From: Bolinopsis microptera
Lineage: Eukaryota; Ctenophora; Tentaculata; Lobata; Bolinopsidae
NCBI RefSeq assembly: GCF_026151205.1
Contig: NC_087074.1
Location: 2,604,001 to 2,668,000, forward strand
DNA length: 64,000 nt
Direction of reading: 5' to 3'
Part shown: piece by piece, positions 45,761-59,923 of the stretch
Layout of the letters: each line of letters begins with the position of its first letter
Position numbering within the stretch: the first letter of the stretch is position 1
The notes under the pieces: model-generated
What the model was told of the DNA's origin: nothing
What the model saw: the letters and a program-made list of their open reading frames with translations, nothing else
The model's database searches: none
Made by a program: the position numbers and the translations under genes

Positions 45761-46162
45761 ATGAATCACTTACAAAGCCTGCTCCAAGATGGTCTGATCT
45801 CAACATCACATGTGGAACACGCTGCTATTATCCGCCGCAAGGACTCATCTCTTCGTGCCTCATCAGTTGGCTTCATGCTAGACCCTGAGGAACTGAGTTG
45901 TATTGTCAAGTTTTTTCGGGAACCTACCTTACTGCGCAGTGAAGGGTTCCACTTGACTAGCACAAACCAGGAGTACCATTGTCTGAGGAGTGACAAGAAC
46001 AGTATCTACGCAAGAGTAGAGGGTGGAAATGAGGGTGGTGTGATCATTGTTAAGACTAACACACTGGTTATCATAGCAACCTACGCTAACAATATGTACC
46101 CTAGTATTTGTGTAGAGGCTGTTGAAAACTTGGCTGATTATTTTAGAGACAAAGCAAAGTGA
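45761..46162 (+). CDS. Profilin-4 (PFN4)
   Basis: A 133-codon single-exon frame starting MNHLQSLLQDGLIST, the usual profilin-4 start, and of usual length for the family. Matching landmarks are VEHAAIIRRKDSSLRASS, GFMLDPEELSC, YHCLRSDKNSIYAR and the near-invariant VVKTNTLVIIATY plus MYPSICVEAVE...LADYF. Profilin-4 is a testis- and sperm-associated member that binds phospholipid but has lost much of the actin and polyproline binding. An in-frame ATG at 45653 would add 36 residues encoded by the neighbouring transposon end and is rejected. A FAM228-like gene begins about 4.3 kb downstream. Confidence 0.93.
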   Translation: MNHLQSLLQDGLISTSHVEHAAIIRRKDSSLRASSVGFMLDPEELSCIVKFFREPTLLRSEGFHLTSTNQEYHCLRSDKNSIYARVEGGNEGGVIIVKTNTLVIIATYANNMYPSICVEAVENLADYFRDKAK

Positions 46163-47927
<1,765 letters not shown>

Positions 47928-48810
47928 GAATGTTGTTATTTTCAGTTTTCCCACTTTTCAGAACTTCTGATATCATTTGTGGACTTGCTATTTTTGTCAC
48001 TGTATAAAGCTATCTGGATAGATTTCCCTTTAGAAGCATAAAACAATAAGGTACAGCGTGTGCCCTAAATTGTTTACAAAAATCTGTTCAAGTTCTCAAC
48101 CCGATAATTGCTTCCTGTTCTTTGCATTAAATTTGATTGCGTATTATTACCAAGTAAAGTATTTATTAACTGCTTGTAAATTCAAGTGTGGTTTTATCAC
48201 AGAATTTCGATTAGTAAACGGACGAAAGTCTCTGATAACAGTGTAGTTAATTTTCTGGGGTTTGTTTTGTAACAGATCATTTGAGTGCTGGAACATTATT
48301 AACGTCTTTTTTGTAGAATAATTCACGATTTTATATGAAATTTCGATAAAAGCTGTGATGGTTGAGTATAATCACTGATATTTTTATCTGTAGATACTAG
48401 ATATAGGATAGAGAAATTCGTTTTTTTTTCCAATCTTTTTTAGGTTGATTATAGTAGGTAATATTTGAAAGTTATGATGATGATCTGTTGAATAATTTAA
48501 TGTACGGACGAAACATTAATTTGTGAAAATGGCTTTTTGATGCAACAAAATTTCGTTATGCTGGACAAAAATACGAGTAATTGAAAATGTTAAATGTTAA
48601 AATGAGTGATTTTATTTTCACAATTGTTTCCAAATTAGATATAAAAATTGTATTTAATTGATATAAGTTTGTTTTTCTGGCAGCTACCGACAAATCTAAT
48701 CTCATCACTTCATATATAATACTTCACATATAATACGGAGCAAGGACAAAAGAAAATCGCGAATCGACAAGCGGTCCATTGTTCAATAACAAGCAAAACA
48801 TACATACATG
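47928..48810. other. PPP1R42 3' flank
   Basis: AT-rich; no gene. The frame at 48058-48246 has no recognisable similarity. Confidence 0.4.
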
Positions 48811-49146
48811 TTACATGGCGAGATGTCCATCCAAAAGGATTAGTCTGCGTCGACTTTGTATTATACAACTTCGGCGGGTAACATTTCTCCATCCGTTTCG
48901 ATCTGCAGCTAATCTTCTCATACAATCAATCGTGAGTCCATTCTGATCCAATTCCTGCTCAGCATCCTCAATAAATACATCATTTAAGCTCTTGCTAGGC
49001 CTGCCTCTTGATCTCTTCCCATGCTTGGGTTTCCATTCAAGTAGATAGTTGGGTAACCGATCTTCAGGCATTCTACTGACATGTCCAAACCAACGCAGCC
49101 GTTTTGTTGTTATTATGTCAGCTAGAGCAGTTAACAAGCTAAACAC
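48811..49146 (-). mobile_element. LINE ORF2 C-terminal fragment
   Basis: Minus-strand frame reading TTKRLRWFGHVSRMPEDRLP, WKPKHGKRSRGRPSKSLND and ending after RMRRLAADRNGW-type sequence (CMRRLAADRNGWRNV). This is the standard ending of many LINE polymerases (RRLRWxGHVxRM...GRPxxxWxD). Only the last ~110 residues remain. Confidence 0.85.
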
Positions 49147-49249
49147 AAATCAATAACTATAGATCCGACGACGTTTGTGACAAGTATCTAACAAGTGACA
49201 ATCAGTAACAACGCTGATTTCACCTACTGCACAATTTCATAATCCATTG

Positions 49250-49420
49250 TATGTCTAGTAGTCAATTTTATCTCTAGTGGTCAAGTTTTATATGTCTAGT
49301 GGTCAAGTTAATGTCTAGTGGTCAAGTTTTATATGTCTAGTGGTCAAGTTAATGTCTAGTGGTCAAGTTTTATATGTCTAGTGGTCAAATTTATGTGGTC
49401 AACTTTATGTGGTCAAGTCT
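49250..49420 (+). repeat. ATGTCTAGTGGTCAAGTTTTAT minisatellite
   Basis: Seven or more units of GTCTAGTGGTCAAGTT with spacers of TTATAT or AAT alternating between them, giving mixed periods of about 18 and 22 bases. The short frame at 49381-49593 starts inside it and is not called a gene. Confidence 0.85.
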
Positions 49421-49939
49421 TTGGCCAACAAGGTTATGTCAGCACTCAGCAGGCGAGTGGGAGTGGGCTAAGAAATACTTGTGAAAGTGGATTCCTGGAA
49501 ACATATTGTCTCCACAGTTCATTCTACCCTGATCATTATGAGCCTAACATTGTTTTTTTTGGTTTTCTGGTAATGTTCAGGTACGGTAGTTAATCTTGTC
49601 TAATACTAGTCTAGATTTGATCATGTGGGGCCAGACTGCTATGATCGCTGCCTATGAATCTGAAAAGAATGTGATACATCCTGATTCCTGGTTCCTTTAT
49701 AGCGTTTAATATTTTATTTATTATTGCACATTGAGGCTTGAGCTGCTCATGAGTGCTGTATTAATTGTTGCCGATCCGGAGAGACTCGAGGATCGAGGGA
49801 CAATAGTCTTACATATTCTGGAATTGCTGTTCACACACTACATATTCTCGATAATTTCCAGTTACATACTATTACTACACACTACACATTCTTAAATGAT
49901 ATCAAGTGTCTAAACGTACTCCATGCCATGTGATGGTTC

Positions 49940-50270
49940 ATGCTACCCTGATCATTATTAGCCGAAAATGTTTTTTCAAGTCTGTACCTACATTCGGAAG
50001 GCTGTGGACGTGATTGGTTCCATATACTTATAGAGAACGTGATATTTTACACGCAGATTTAAAGGAAAATACGCAAATTTGGTCACCAGATTTAAAGGAA
50101 AATGCGCGATTTGTCGCGGAGAACTTTAAAAATCGCGAATTGTCGCACGGATCTGAGAAAATCACGATTTGTCGCGGCAAACGTGAAAAATCGCGATTTG
50201 TCGCGGAGAATGGAGAAAATCGCGATTCCGCACGTGCCGCGATTTCCTTTTGTCCTTGATACGGAGGGAT
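49940..50270 (+). mobile_element. CGCGATTTGTCGCGG-repeat element, copy 1
   Basis: Begins with CCCTGATCATTATTAGCC and GTTTTTTC, and ends in GCGATTTCCTTTTGTCC about 50245-50255. The interior at 50100-50235 is a set of 22-25-base repeats of AAATCGCGATTTGTCGCGGAGAA. An inverted, shorter copy lies at 52960-53190. No coding capacity beyond repeat-derived frames. Confidence 0.6.
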
Positions 50271-50454
50271 ATTTTTTGACAAATTAATTACCGAAGACTC
50301 TTCATTGCTTTAGATGTGAGAGATAGTATATTTTCATTCGAATCATTGAGTTCCATGTAGCTGGTTAAGAAGGTTACGCATTTAGATTCTTTAAAACTGA
50401 TTTTTAATGATATATGTCTGAATATTATCTAACAACCTCCCATAGTGCCAAGAA

Positions 50455-50643
50455 ATGAGTATAGAAATACATAATCCTCACCTGGTGAACAGCTTGGTAG
50501 CAGATGCAGAGCGCCGAACTCTCAGAGCATACCCCAGTAACAAATCAGGTGCTGAGCGCAAGAGAAGCACTGCGCTAGATCAGGCTAATAGTCACCCTGT
50601 TGCTGTATCCTCTCATCAGACTACTGCCGAAACTAAGCTAAAA
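50455..50643 (+). CDS. Probable first exon of a FAM228-like gene
   Basis: Starts ATG at 50455 (MSIEIHNPHLVNSL) and stays open for 63 codons to a weak donor GTTTGT in phase 0. This matches the phase-0 start of the next exon at 51873. Composition is polar and coding-like. No family motif lies in this exon, so the link rests on position, strand and phase. Confidence 0.5.
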
Positions 50644-50659
50644 GTTTGTGAACTAAATG

Positions 50660-51872
50660 TTAGATTTAGTATTTAATACATGAGTGGGTGGTAGATTTTT
50701 TACGCTGTTTAGAAAATTCTCAGACAGTTCAAATAATCTAGACTTATGCTGTTTAAATGTCACATGTAAATAACATTGTCTGAACGGGCTGCCAGACTTT
50801 GGGTAAGTTGTAATATGACCTCTTGGGGCCGGATCAGTTCCCTTACCCAAAGTCTCCCAGTGGTCTGAACGGATGTCCATTGTCCGGCTAGAAAAAGTCA
50901 GAATTTCGTGAGGAACGCCGCACCGGGCACCACAAGTGTAATGCAAATGGTTAGTTAACGGGCTAATTCCTAGCTTAAACAATAAGTTAAACGAATTACA
51001 CTCGTTGTGTCCGGTGCGAGGTTCCCACATATTTAATTAATAAAACAAATATTTATTTACGGCATTTATTTACGGCATTTATTTACGACATTTATTATAC
51101 GTTATATTATGTTACTTGGTAATTTACTTTGTGTAGTCCTGGTTGTGATAAAAAGCATGAGAGTTGTCGCACATTTACTAAAGCACACAAGATGACGTAA
51201 ATAATGCAGAGTTTGCTTGCCAAGTGTTTCAGCTGCTGCGTGTAGTCCGTCTGTTTGGAGTTTGCTTGATACTGTGTTGTGACATTGTCAAACTGCACTA
51301 ATCATACACTTAAACGTGGGAGGTCGGAAGTTTTCACTTTTCAAAGCGTAATTTATGTCCTGCTTATATTGTGCTTCTCAAATTACAATGGAGTGACTAC
51401 CTGACCCTACTTGTGATAGATCGCATAGTATGTATAATCATGGATGACACCTTAAATGATTTGAAGTTATGACTTGACATATCGTTTGGGATTTTAAAAA
51501 TAAGTCTAGAACGGAGTTTTCACTAAAATGTATAATACATATATTTGTGACTTCTTGTAGGAAGCAGTGTGTTTTAGGCTTCCTATTTCTCTCCCGTGTA
51601 ATGATTAGTTATTATTGGCTGTGCTCTCTGTTTCGTTGTACTTTCTTGGGGCTAGATGCTTTTTATTGGTAATTTTAGTTGAATTCACTTGGTTATATGA
51701 ATATATGTACATATTTTAATGTTGCCATGGGCCGGCAAGTCCCCATTCATCGCTTCCCGATAGTTTTACTGCCTCTCAATGTATTATGTGATATACTGAT
51801 ACTTTGATTGTTTATTTTACTAACACTGTAATAAATGTAGTAAAAATTAATCAAATATTATCAAAATTTCAG
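50660..51872. other. Intron of the FAM228-like gene
   Basis: AT-rich intron with a short frame at 50653-51030 on the other strand that I cannot identify, and a TTTATTTACGGCAT tandem triplet near 51055-51090. Confidence 0.4.
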
Positions 51873-54800
51873 ACAGAAGAAATAGAGAAAGACTGTTTCA
51901 AACAGCTACTGAACAGCGAACGATTGTACAGAGAGTTGACAATTACAGAAAATACGTTCGTTAAGGTAAATCCAGTAATCCTGCAGTTTTTAATAAAAAA
52001 TGTCCCTAACGGCGCAACTGACAGTTTGTACTTTTCAGTATATCTAAAATCACATTCTTCTGCTTCAAACTAAATGTACCCTGATTTATTGCTCAATCGC
52101 TGTCTTACCAGACTTTGGACGATGAACTTGAAGACAATAAGCGAAAACACAAGCAGAAGTATGATGTTCTATTCTCTAAATGGGAGGATTCTATCTTCAA
52201 AACAGTCAAAGTAAGTTTTGCTTTATCTTGTACGGTTAAATCAGCTCAGCACTAACTGCGTAAGTTCTGTTGCTTATCACTGGGTGGTTTAGCGATAAGG
52301 CTAAACCTAATCAAAGTATCTTAGTAAGTAATTATTAGCCCGATCAAATCGAAACTAATTAGGTAAATGGGATATATTTGGGGCATATTTCATTTTACTC
52401 TGCAGCATATTTAAAGCTTTCTAGCACGTGTTGGATGCTAACCTTATCTTATGTTTCCCTGGATCACGTGTTTAGGCTGAATAGATTTTACCCTCTTCTT
52501 CCTTTCTACGTTTCAATTCACGCCCTATATTTTAATTTCCAATAATCAAGGTATACTTTCTATTCCTTGATATTTTAATTTATTCATATTCAAGGCCAGA
52601 GGAGGGGAGGGGGGTAAATTATCAATTTTCCAGTTTTCACATATGTGATCGAGCTGCTGGAGATGAACGAGTAGAAAAAAATTTTGGCGTGCAATATCTC
52701 AGCAACGCAAGGTTAGATTTTTATGCGTTTTTTTTTCTACTTGTTCATCTTCAGCAGCTCTAATCAAATATGTGAAAACTGGAAAAACGATGTTTACCCC
52801 CCCCCCCCCCCTCTGGAGTCCTGCCTTAAGCGATTTCCATTCCGTCGTCTTTTTATATATTTCTATTTTTAGCCATCGTTTAACTTGATTATAAATAGCA
52901 TAGTATTTCCACACTTTGAAAATCTCTGTTCGGAGAGGTCTGCTTTTTTCCATGTTTGCATAAGGACTACCGGCAAGGACAAAAGGAAATCGTGGCAAGT
53001 GCGGAATCGCGATTTTTCCCATTCTCCGCGACAAATCGCGATTTTTTGACGTTTGCCGCGACAATCGCTCCCGCCTGCATTCCGAGATCACATTACAGTA
53101 GGTAGCTGTAGGTAGGTACTACTAATAGGTACGGACTTCAGTAAAGTAAATCGAAAAAAATATGTTAGGCTCATAATGATCAGGATAGCATAAACCGCAT
53201 AAAAATAACCGGAGTTATTTTATTTTTGTGCCACGTATTAATATTTCGTTATCCTGGAGAAATATTTTAAAGTTTTAAGCCTAAGAATTCTCGACACCAT
53301 GACCCATGTTTTCATTCTTGGTTTTCATCGTTTTCCTAGCTTGTTTAGTCTCAATAAATTTGGTTTACAACAATTATAGTCAAAATTTTGACTAAGTTTA
53401 TGGTGGACTAAATTTGTAGTTCTTAAGGTAATGGTTTTTAAATGGTTAACCAATATTCGAGCTTTTCATTTAGAATTAAAACAAGTCCTTCATATTATGT
53501 TTTTTCTTACCGGTTTAGCTTCATAGCAACTACTACAAACATAAAACAGAATAATGTACAGTAAACCACTCAAAACTATTCTAAATATCATGTTATACGT
53601 ATACCTAAGATGGGATAGCTAGGCCACATTTGCAATAAAAACTCTATAATGGTTTAAAGATAGCTTACTTTACTATTACTGATTAATCTTCATTGCAAGG
53701 CACTGTAAGATTAAAGAAATTGTTTTCGATTTATAGTGGAATTTTGATCAAACAATTCACAATTGGTTAATTGAGTAAATTAAATAATCAATAACTAGAT
53801 CAAATCAAATCAAGAATAATGACATAAACATCATCACTGCTTTTAAACATTCTTCCTAATTTCTTCGTTATCAGAACTGTGAGCATTTCACAGCCTTCGT
53901 CATTAAAAAAACAAATTTTAACACAATTGTCACAAAAATAACTTAATTACATAAATTAAAAAATAGATTAGTAAAATAAAAACTGTTAATTTAAAAATTT
54001 AGGAGATATTTACTCCCTTTCTCTTGGCAACACACGGATGTTTTTGTAAATATTGAACTTGTTGCTTCTTCTTCTCGATATAATTTACACCCTCTATCTT
54101 CCCTAAAACTATATCTGACACTTCCCAAAATTTTCCTGTGTCTACTAAAACATTAGTCTTCTTAAATTCCTCTAGTTTAATCTTAAAATCAATAACATAC
54201 ACTGAATTTCTAACAAAATATGGTAACTTATTCCAAAAGCTAGAACTCTGCTAATTATTTGCTCAAATAACTCAATCCTCTATAAGTGTAATTGATTTTA
54301 ACTTTAATCTCCTGATGTTAACAGCTAAAGTTAGAATAAGGTAGGATTCTGTACTGGTAATAGCTCGATAATAGGCAAAATAAAAATGGGGCCGTGTTCG
54401 GTGTCACAAAAACCGAAAATAAGCCCTCAGGAATCCTCTAAAAAAAGGTCTTCCGAAAACTAAAACAGAGGGCGCGTTAGAGTCCCTTGTGATATTAGGG
54501 CGCTGAAATTTAAATTAGTGCCAAATATTACGCGCGCAATCTTCGCGTCGCTATGGTTACGCTTCCACCCGATGCCAGTTTTAGCATCATTCATTTTTAT
54601 TTTGCCTTCAGATAACATTAACATAAATAACATAATGCGGTCCTCCCAAGGAACTAAAATTAATGTACAGCAATAAAACAGATTAGTTGTTAATTCTTTG
54701 CAGCTTTACTACTTTAACTATTGGGTCCAAGTAATTGCGGACATAGTTCACCGTATTTACCGTGTTCGGTGTTTGGGTGCCCATCTGGCATCTTATTTTA

Positions 54801-57800
54801 CAGATGGGGCGATGTTTTGAACGATGCTATTTTATATTCATTTATTGCTGTAAAATTTGAAAAGTATTTAATAAAAAACGTTTCGAAATAGTAGCTAAGC
54901 TTGTCGTTTAACCCAAGAACGTGCGATGTTAAATGTATGAATTTAACAACAAAACCTTTCGATATTAATTGATTGCAAACAAAAATTCAGTTTGTCAACG
55001 TGAAATTTACTTAACTTTTTGAGTTCTGCCCTTATACCCTTACAGTCCTCCCCCTAAAAAAATAAATCGAGTAGTAAAACTGCGATGGGGTGGCATGTGC
55101 CTCAATAGGATAGGCTGTAATAGGATAGGCTGTAAATAATTTAAATTTTAATGCATGTATTCAACGTTGAATTTGCTATATTTTTAATGTCTAACACGAT
55201 TTTTTTTACACGATTAGAAAATTTATTTGTTATACTGGAATAATAACAATTTTAAAATATAAAATAAATCACTTCCCTCTGAAGTAGAACAGATGATGGG
55301 AGAAAACATGGCGATGGAGGGAAGCGGTGTCTCACCGCTGGGAGGTAAATTAATACCGTATCGCGATGTTAATTTATGCTATTTTGATATCAGTTAAAAA
55401 ATAACACAAAATAATAAAAAGTTAATTGTTGTCAGTGTAGTGAACTCGGAGGCAACATTAATAAAGACGTATACACATAAATCCGTTTACCAATTATAGT
55501 CCCCATCTTAGTTTTAACTTCTCACAATAACAAACACAAAAACACACAAAAACGTCCCCAATAACATTAACTTCAATTAATTTCCCTAGTTGAAAATAAT
55601 TATTTTATGAAATTGATACATTGAGAAGATATGAGATTACTTATGGTAGCCATCCATGATCCCATTTAGCCCCTGGTTTTGTTTATGAAGCAAAATGGTT
55701 CTTCAATCTCTTTTTTTAAATAGTGGAAATTGACAAAATTTTGATACGGTATCATGACAAGGAGATAATTAAAATTTTGGATGCATTAAAAACAAAATTA
55801 CTATTCTTGGTCTTAGAAATGAGAATTTAGGATAGAGAAGTCTGCATGATCTACTTGACTTGCTAAAACCGGCGATAAACATTCAACAGAATTTTTCTTT
55901 AAGTAGCCTCATTGCATACATCCAGTAAAGTATGTAAATAAGTTACACAAGGTTAATAATTTCAACGAAAGAAAGAACCTTGGTTTCGTATGTGGAAATT
56001 GTGATCAATCTTTATTGTTTTTCTACTCACAATACGATACATTTTTTCTGCAACACAAACAGTTTTTGCAGCAAAGGATGGTGAAAAAAAACAGCACCCA
56101 CAATGGTGTACAAATTACTTTAAATATGTTTTTGACAAAGTGAAAATATTACTTGTCTTATACACTTTGGCTGGGTACTATAGAACTTATGAGTAGAGTG
56201 ATCCGCATGATTTGAAACTTGCGTTATTACAATGGTAATATGATCATTCCCACGTTAATTAGAATTAATAATGACTCCAAAAACTTTACACTTATTCACT
56301 TGATTAACTGGATGTTAAGTATTCCAACAAAAACTTTTGATTTCTTAGGAAATTTATACTTCCGAATTCCAAAAAACAGCATATTTTGTCAAACTTAATG
56401 ATTAACCTTTTAAGCAGCAATAGTCGTGAATCTTTGAATAATACCTCATTAGCATTTTTGTTAGAGGTAAATTTTCGCTTCTTTATTTTGAAGAAAAAGG
56501 TTTAATCCTCTGCAAAGAGGATTAATTTAGGGCTCTAACTCACAAATATTTGCACAAATCATTGATAAAACATACAGGAGAGCAGGGTGCCTAACACTGG
56601 ACCCCTGTGGAATACACAGGTTATTTTCAAGAGACAACTTTCGAACCCCATAGCTCACATCCTGAAACCGATCTGATAAATTCTGTTTAATCATTTAATG
56701 ACATTCTCGAATACATAGTTCTCAGCTTTTCTAAACAAGATATTATGCCCGCCCTGTATCGAAAAGCTTGGAAAATTCTATAAATATACCTATGTTAAAT
56801 TCTTATTATCGATAGCATCATGAAGATTTCTACTGTGCAACAAGTGCCTGAAAGGTGCGTGCTTACGCCGGAAACCAAACTGATTATCACAGAAAGATTG
56901 TGCTTATTAAAAGAAATCAGATACGTTTATATGTATTAACTTCTCGAAAACCTTAGCAAAAAAGGTAACATTGCACTAGTGCCGATCTTGCTTATCTCGA
57001 AATAGATCTTATTCTTATACAAAGGAATTATTTTTGATGCTTTTAATTCTTTGGAAAATAACCCTTATTGCACATTTATAAAAAATCTATCAGCCAGTAA
57101 AAGGACTTTTAAGTGGTGACTAACCGTTTGAGGACCCTAGGGCATCAATACGTACCTTTCTATTATTACGCTTACTTATAATATTATATTATTTCTTCAC
57201 TTGAAAAATTAATATCCGATAGCTGTTATGTCTCTCGGCAATATTTATTTAAAATCGTTAATCCGCGTTAGCATTTTCTCATAGTTTTTTAGTAAAAGAT
57301 CATTAGCAATATTAACAAAATAATAATTAAAAATTATGCGCTGCATCTTGATTAGGAAAAACTAGTACTCTGTATGATCTCTTCCTTACCTAGTAAACGT
57401 TCCGTTTATCATGTTTCCAAGTCTTTTTCAAATCATGTTGATTTGCTTTCAAACATTTATCACAAATCTCAAATTTTTCTTCTACTTCTAATGCTCAAAC
57501 ACTCGTTTGTAATCAACATATTTGTTCCCAAATAACTCTAGTTATATTCATAAACCAAATATAATAGAGTTTGTTTTTAGTGTCACTTTCTTGGGCACTC
57601 TATTGAAATCCACTCAGAGGAAGAAGAGAATTATTACCACTAGACTTCTGACTTTTATAAACACTTATCATACAAGAGTTCTAAAATTTCTGTCAAAAAT
57701 GGAATACATATTTCGGCAGGATCACTTTCAAGATCAATTTTAATATTTAAAATCATTCAATACCCTGTTAATAAAAATGTCATTAATATTTACTTTATTT

Positions 57801-59889
57801 CTATTTCTACACTTTCGTTAGGATCAAAATTTCTAGTCCACAACTACGAATGTCAGGAGGGTGACGACTTATATTAATAGTATAAGGCCGTTACAAATTA
57901 TGTTAGATATATTGTTGTAAAGTATATGATCAATACATGTGCCATTTAGCCTCCAAAATGAGTAGGCACGAGAGATTCATTGGTAAAAAGTTTTGCTAAA
58001 CATGCAGTCTAAATATCGCCTAACAAACACTAGAATTAGAGTTATATAGATTTACATAAAGTCACCAAGAATATAGCTTTTGTGTCCTTAATGTGTTCAA
58101 TTTACTTAAGATACTTCCAAACTATCGATAAATGAATCAAAGTTTCCACTTGGTGAACATAACAATTAACAATAGTAACTTTTCAGTTTAACTGTATTTC
58201 AAACACAAAGTGGATTCAAACTCAACGGTAGAATACAAAGCTCAAATTTTTTGATTAATATTATTAAATTTGTCACGCAAAAACGTTACCAAAACAGAAC
58301 CTTTGTGTTTAAGCTTTCAATCCTCTTCAATATCGAATTAAGTCAAAATTTATTCTACGGTATGTTAAATGGTTGTGACTCAAGTTCTGATACATTAGTT
58401 TCACAACAAGGAAATATCCATCGCTTTGAAACGTCCATGGTGCACTAAAAAGCAGTCAAAAATTTGATCTTGAATCCATCGTATTCAAACTTAATACGAT
58501 AATCCATTGAGTTCATTTTTTCTTCAAAATCATCTAACCTTATAATAGACGCACTGACGCAGTAATCTGGCTGAAATCTTGTAAATTTCTCGCAAAGAGC
58601 TTCACCCTTCCCGGGATAAAAAATCTTTCATTTCATTGTAATAATATTCAAAAGGAGCAAGAAACGGTTGTTCGGAATAAAAAATCAGTTTCAATATATT
58701 AACAGTATGGTAGTAGGTGGCAAAGGTGGTTGTTTTTTGTGTTTTATTTTAAAACAGGGTTTTCAAAAAAGTAAGGGTAAGGGCATACATGACGAACAAA
58801 ATAATCGACTTAACACAGTTCTTGTGCAAATTTTGAACCATTGTGTACACTGTGCAATCTTTTTCATTTAAAATTGATCAATATTTGTAAAAAATGTCAC
58901 ACACTTATAATACTCAATATAATCGGTTCATAGCTATTTACAATTCCATACAACATTGCCTGAAGTATAATATGGTACTATTGTTAGCTTTAACAAGATC
59001 CATGATATATGTCCTTACAGTTGTTGCAACGTAGAATGAATTGGTGAAGTACAAAATTTTATTGACAGAAGGACGCATTGCTTACGGTCAGAGGGAATGA
59101 GGATGTTGGAAAGGGTCATGTTTGAAACTCCGTCATCATACTCTCTGTTAGAAATATTAAAATTGAAAAATGTTGTATTAGAAAATCAATCTCACGGTGT
59201 GAATTCAGTTATTGTTCAAAAAGGGGTTCACAAAACAAAAACACTCTTTAGGTTCAAACGTTAGGCACACAAATCAACAAATCAGCAGTATTCTAATCAG
59301 GCTTAGGATTACGTTAGCATTCATTTCTCAATAAAAAACCTTCCATTCATGTAGTCAACCCAACAAGAGTTTAGTCCACCAAATCTGACAGATCGTTGAC
59401 CTGCCCTAATAATGCCGCTCGTTTATATGTTATCTTGGGCTGTACCCCCGACACCTTTTCGGGGTTCTCAAACAGCAATTTCTTTTATCTGGGAAATGTT
59501 TTTGTGCTTTCCTATTTCTAAACCTTTCTGTGCTGTTTGATTATCTTTGAAGCGGAGCCATAAACCTCGGGGGTTTACCCTTCTTGACTTCAGGGATGAG
59601 CGGGCTACAAGGTCATTCCTAACAATTGTCCACACCTAACTGTTCACACAAAAGGACCACTTGGTCTCCACAATATTGCTTCATTAACTAGCAAATTGGG
59701 TAAAACAAATGTTTTCCCTACGTGAGTATGATCTAAATTATCTAGTTCAATTCTAGTTTGCCGATCGCCTCCGCTTGACGATCGACAACTTTGCTGAGCT
59801 TTGAGTTAACGTGTCGAATAAAGGTTTTTTATTTTTTCCCCCCCCCCCCACCCCCCCCCCAACGGGGGTAAAAAAGGGCGGGGGGGTTT

Positions 59890-59923
<34 letters not shown>

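Noticed and set aside
49250-49420. Possible CRISPR-like array of GTCTAGTGGTCAAG repeats
   Set aside because: The units are nearly contiguous with no unique spacers, and the sequence is from an animal genome; it is a minisatellite.
50028-50287. Overlapping open frames with SRFVAENGENRDS-type repeats
   Set aside because: Produced by the CGCGATTTGTCGCGG repeat of a non-coding element.
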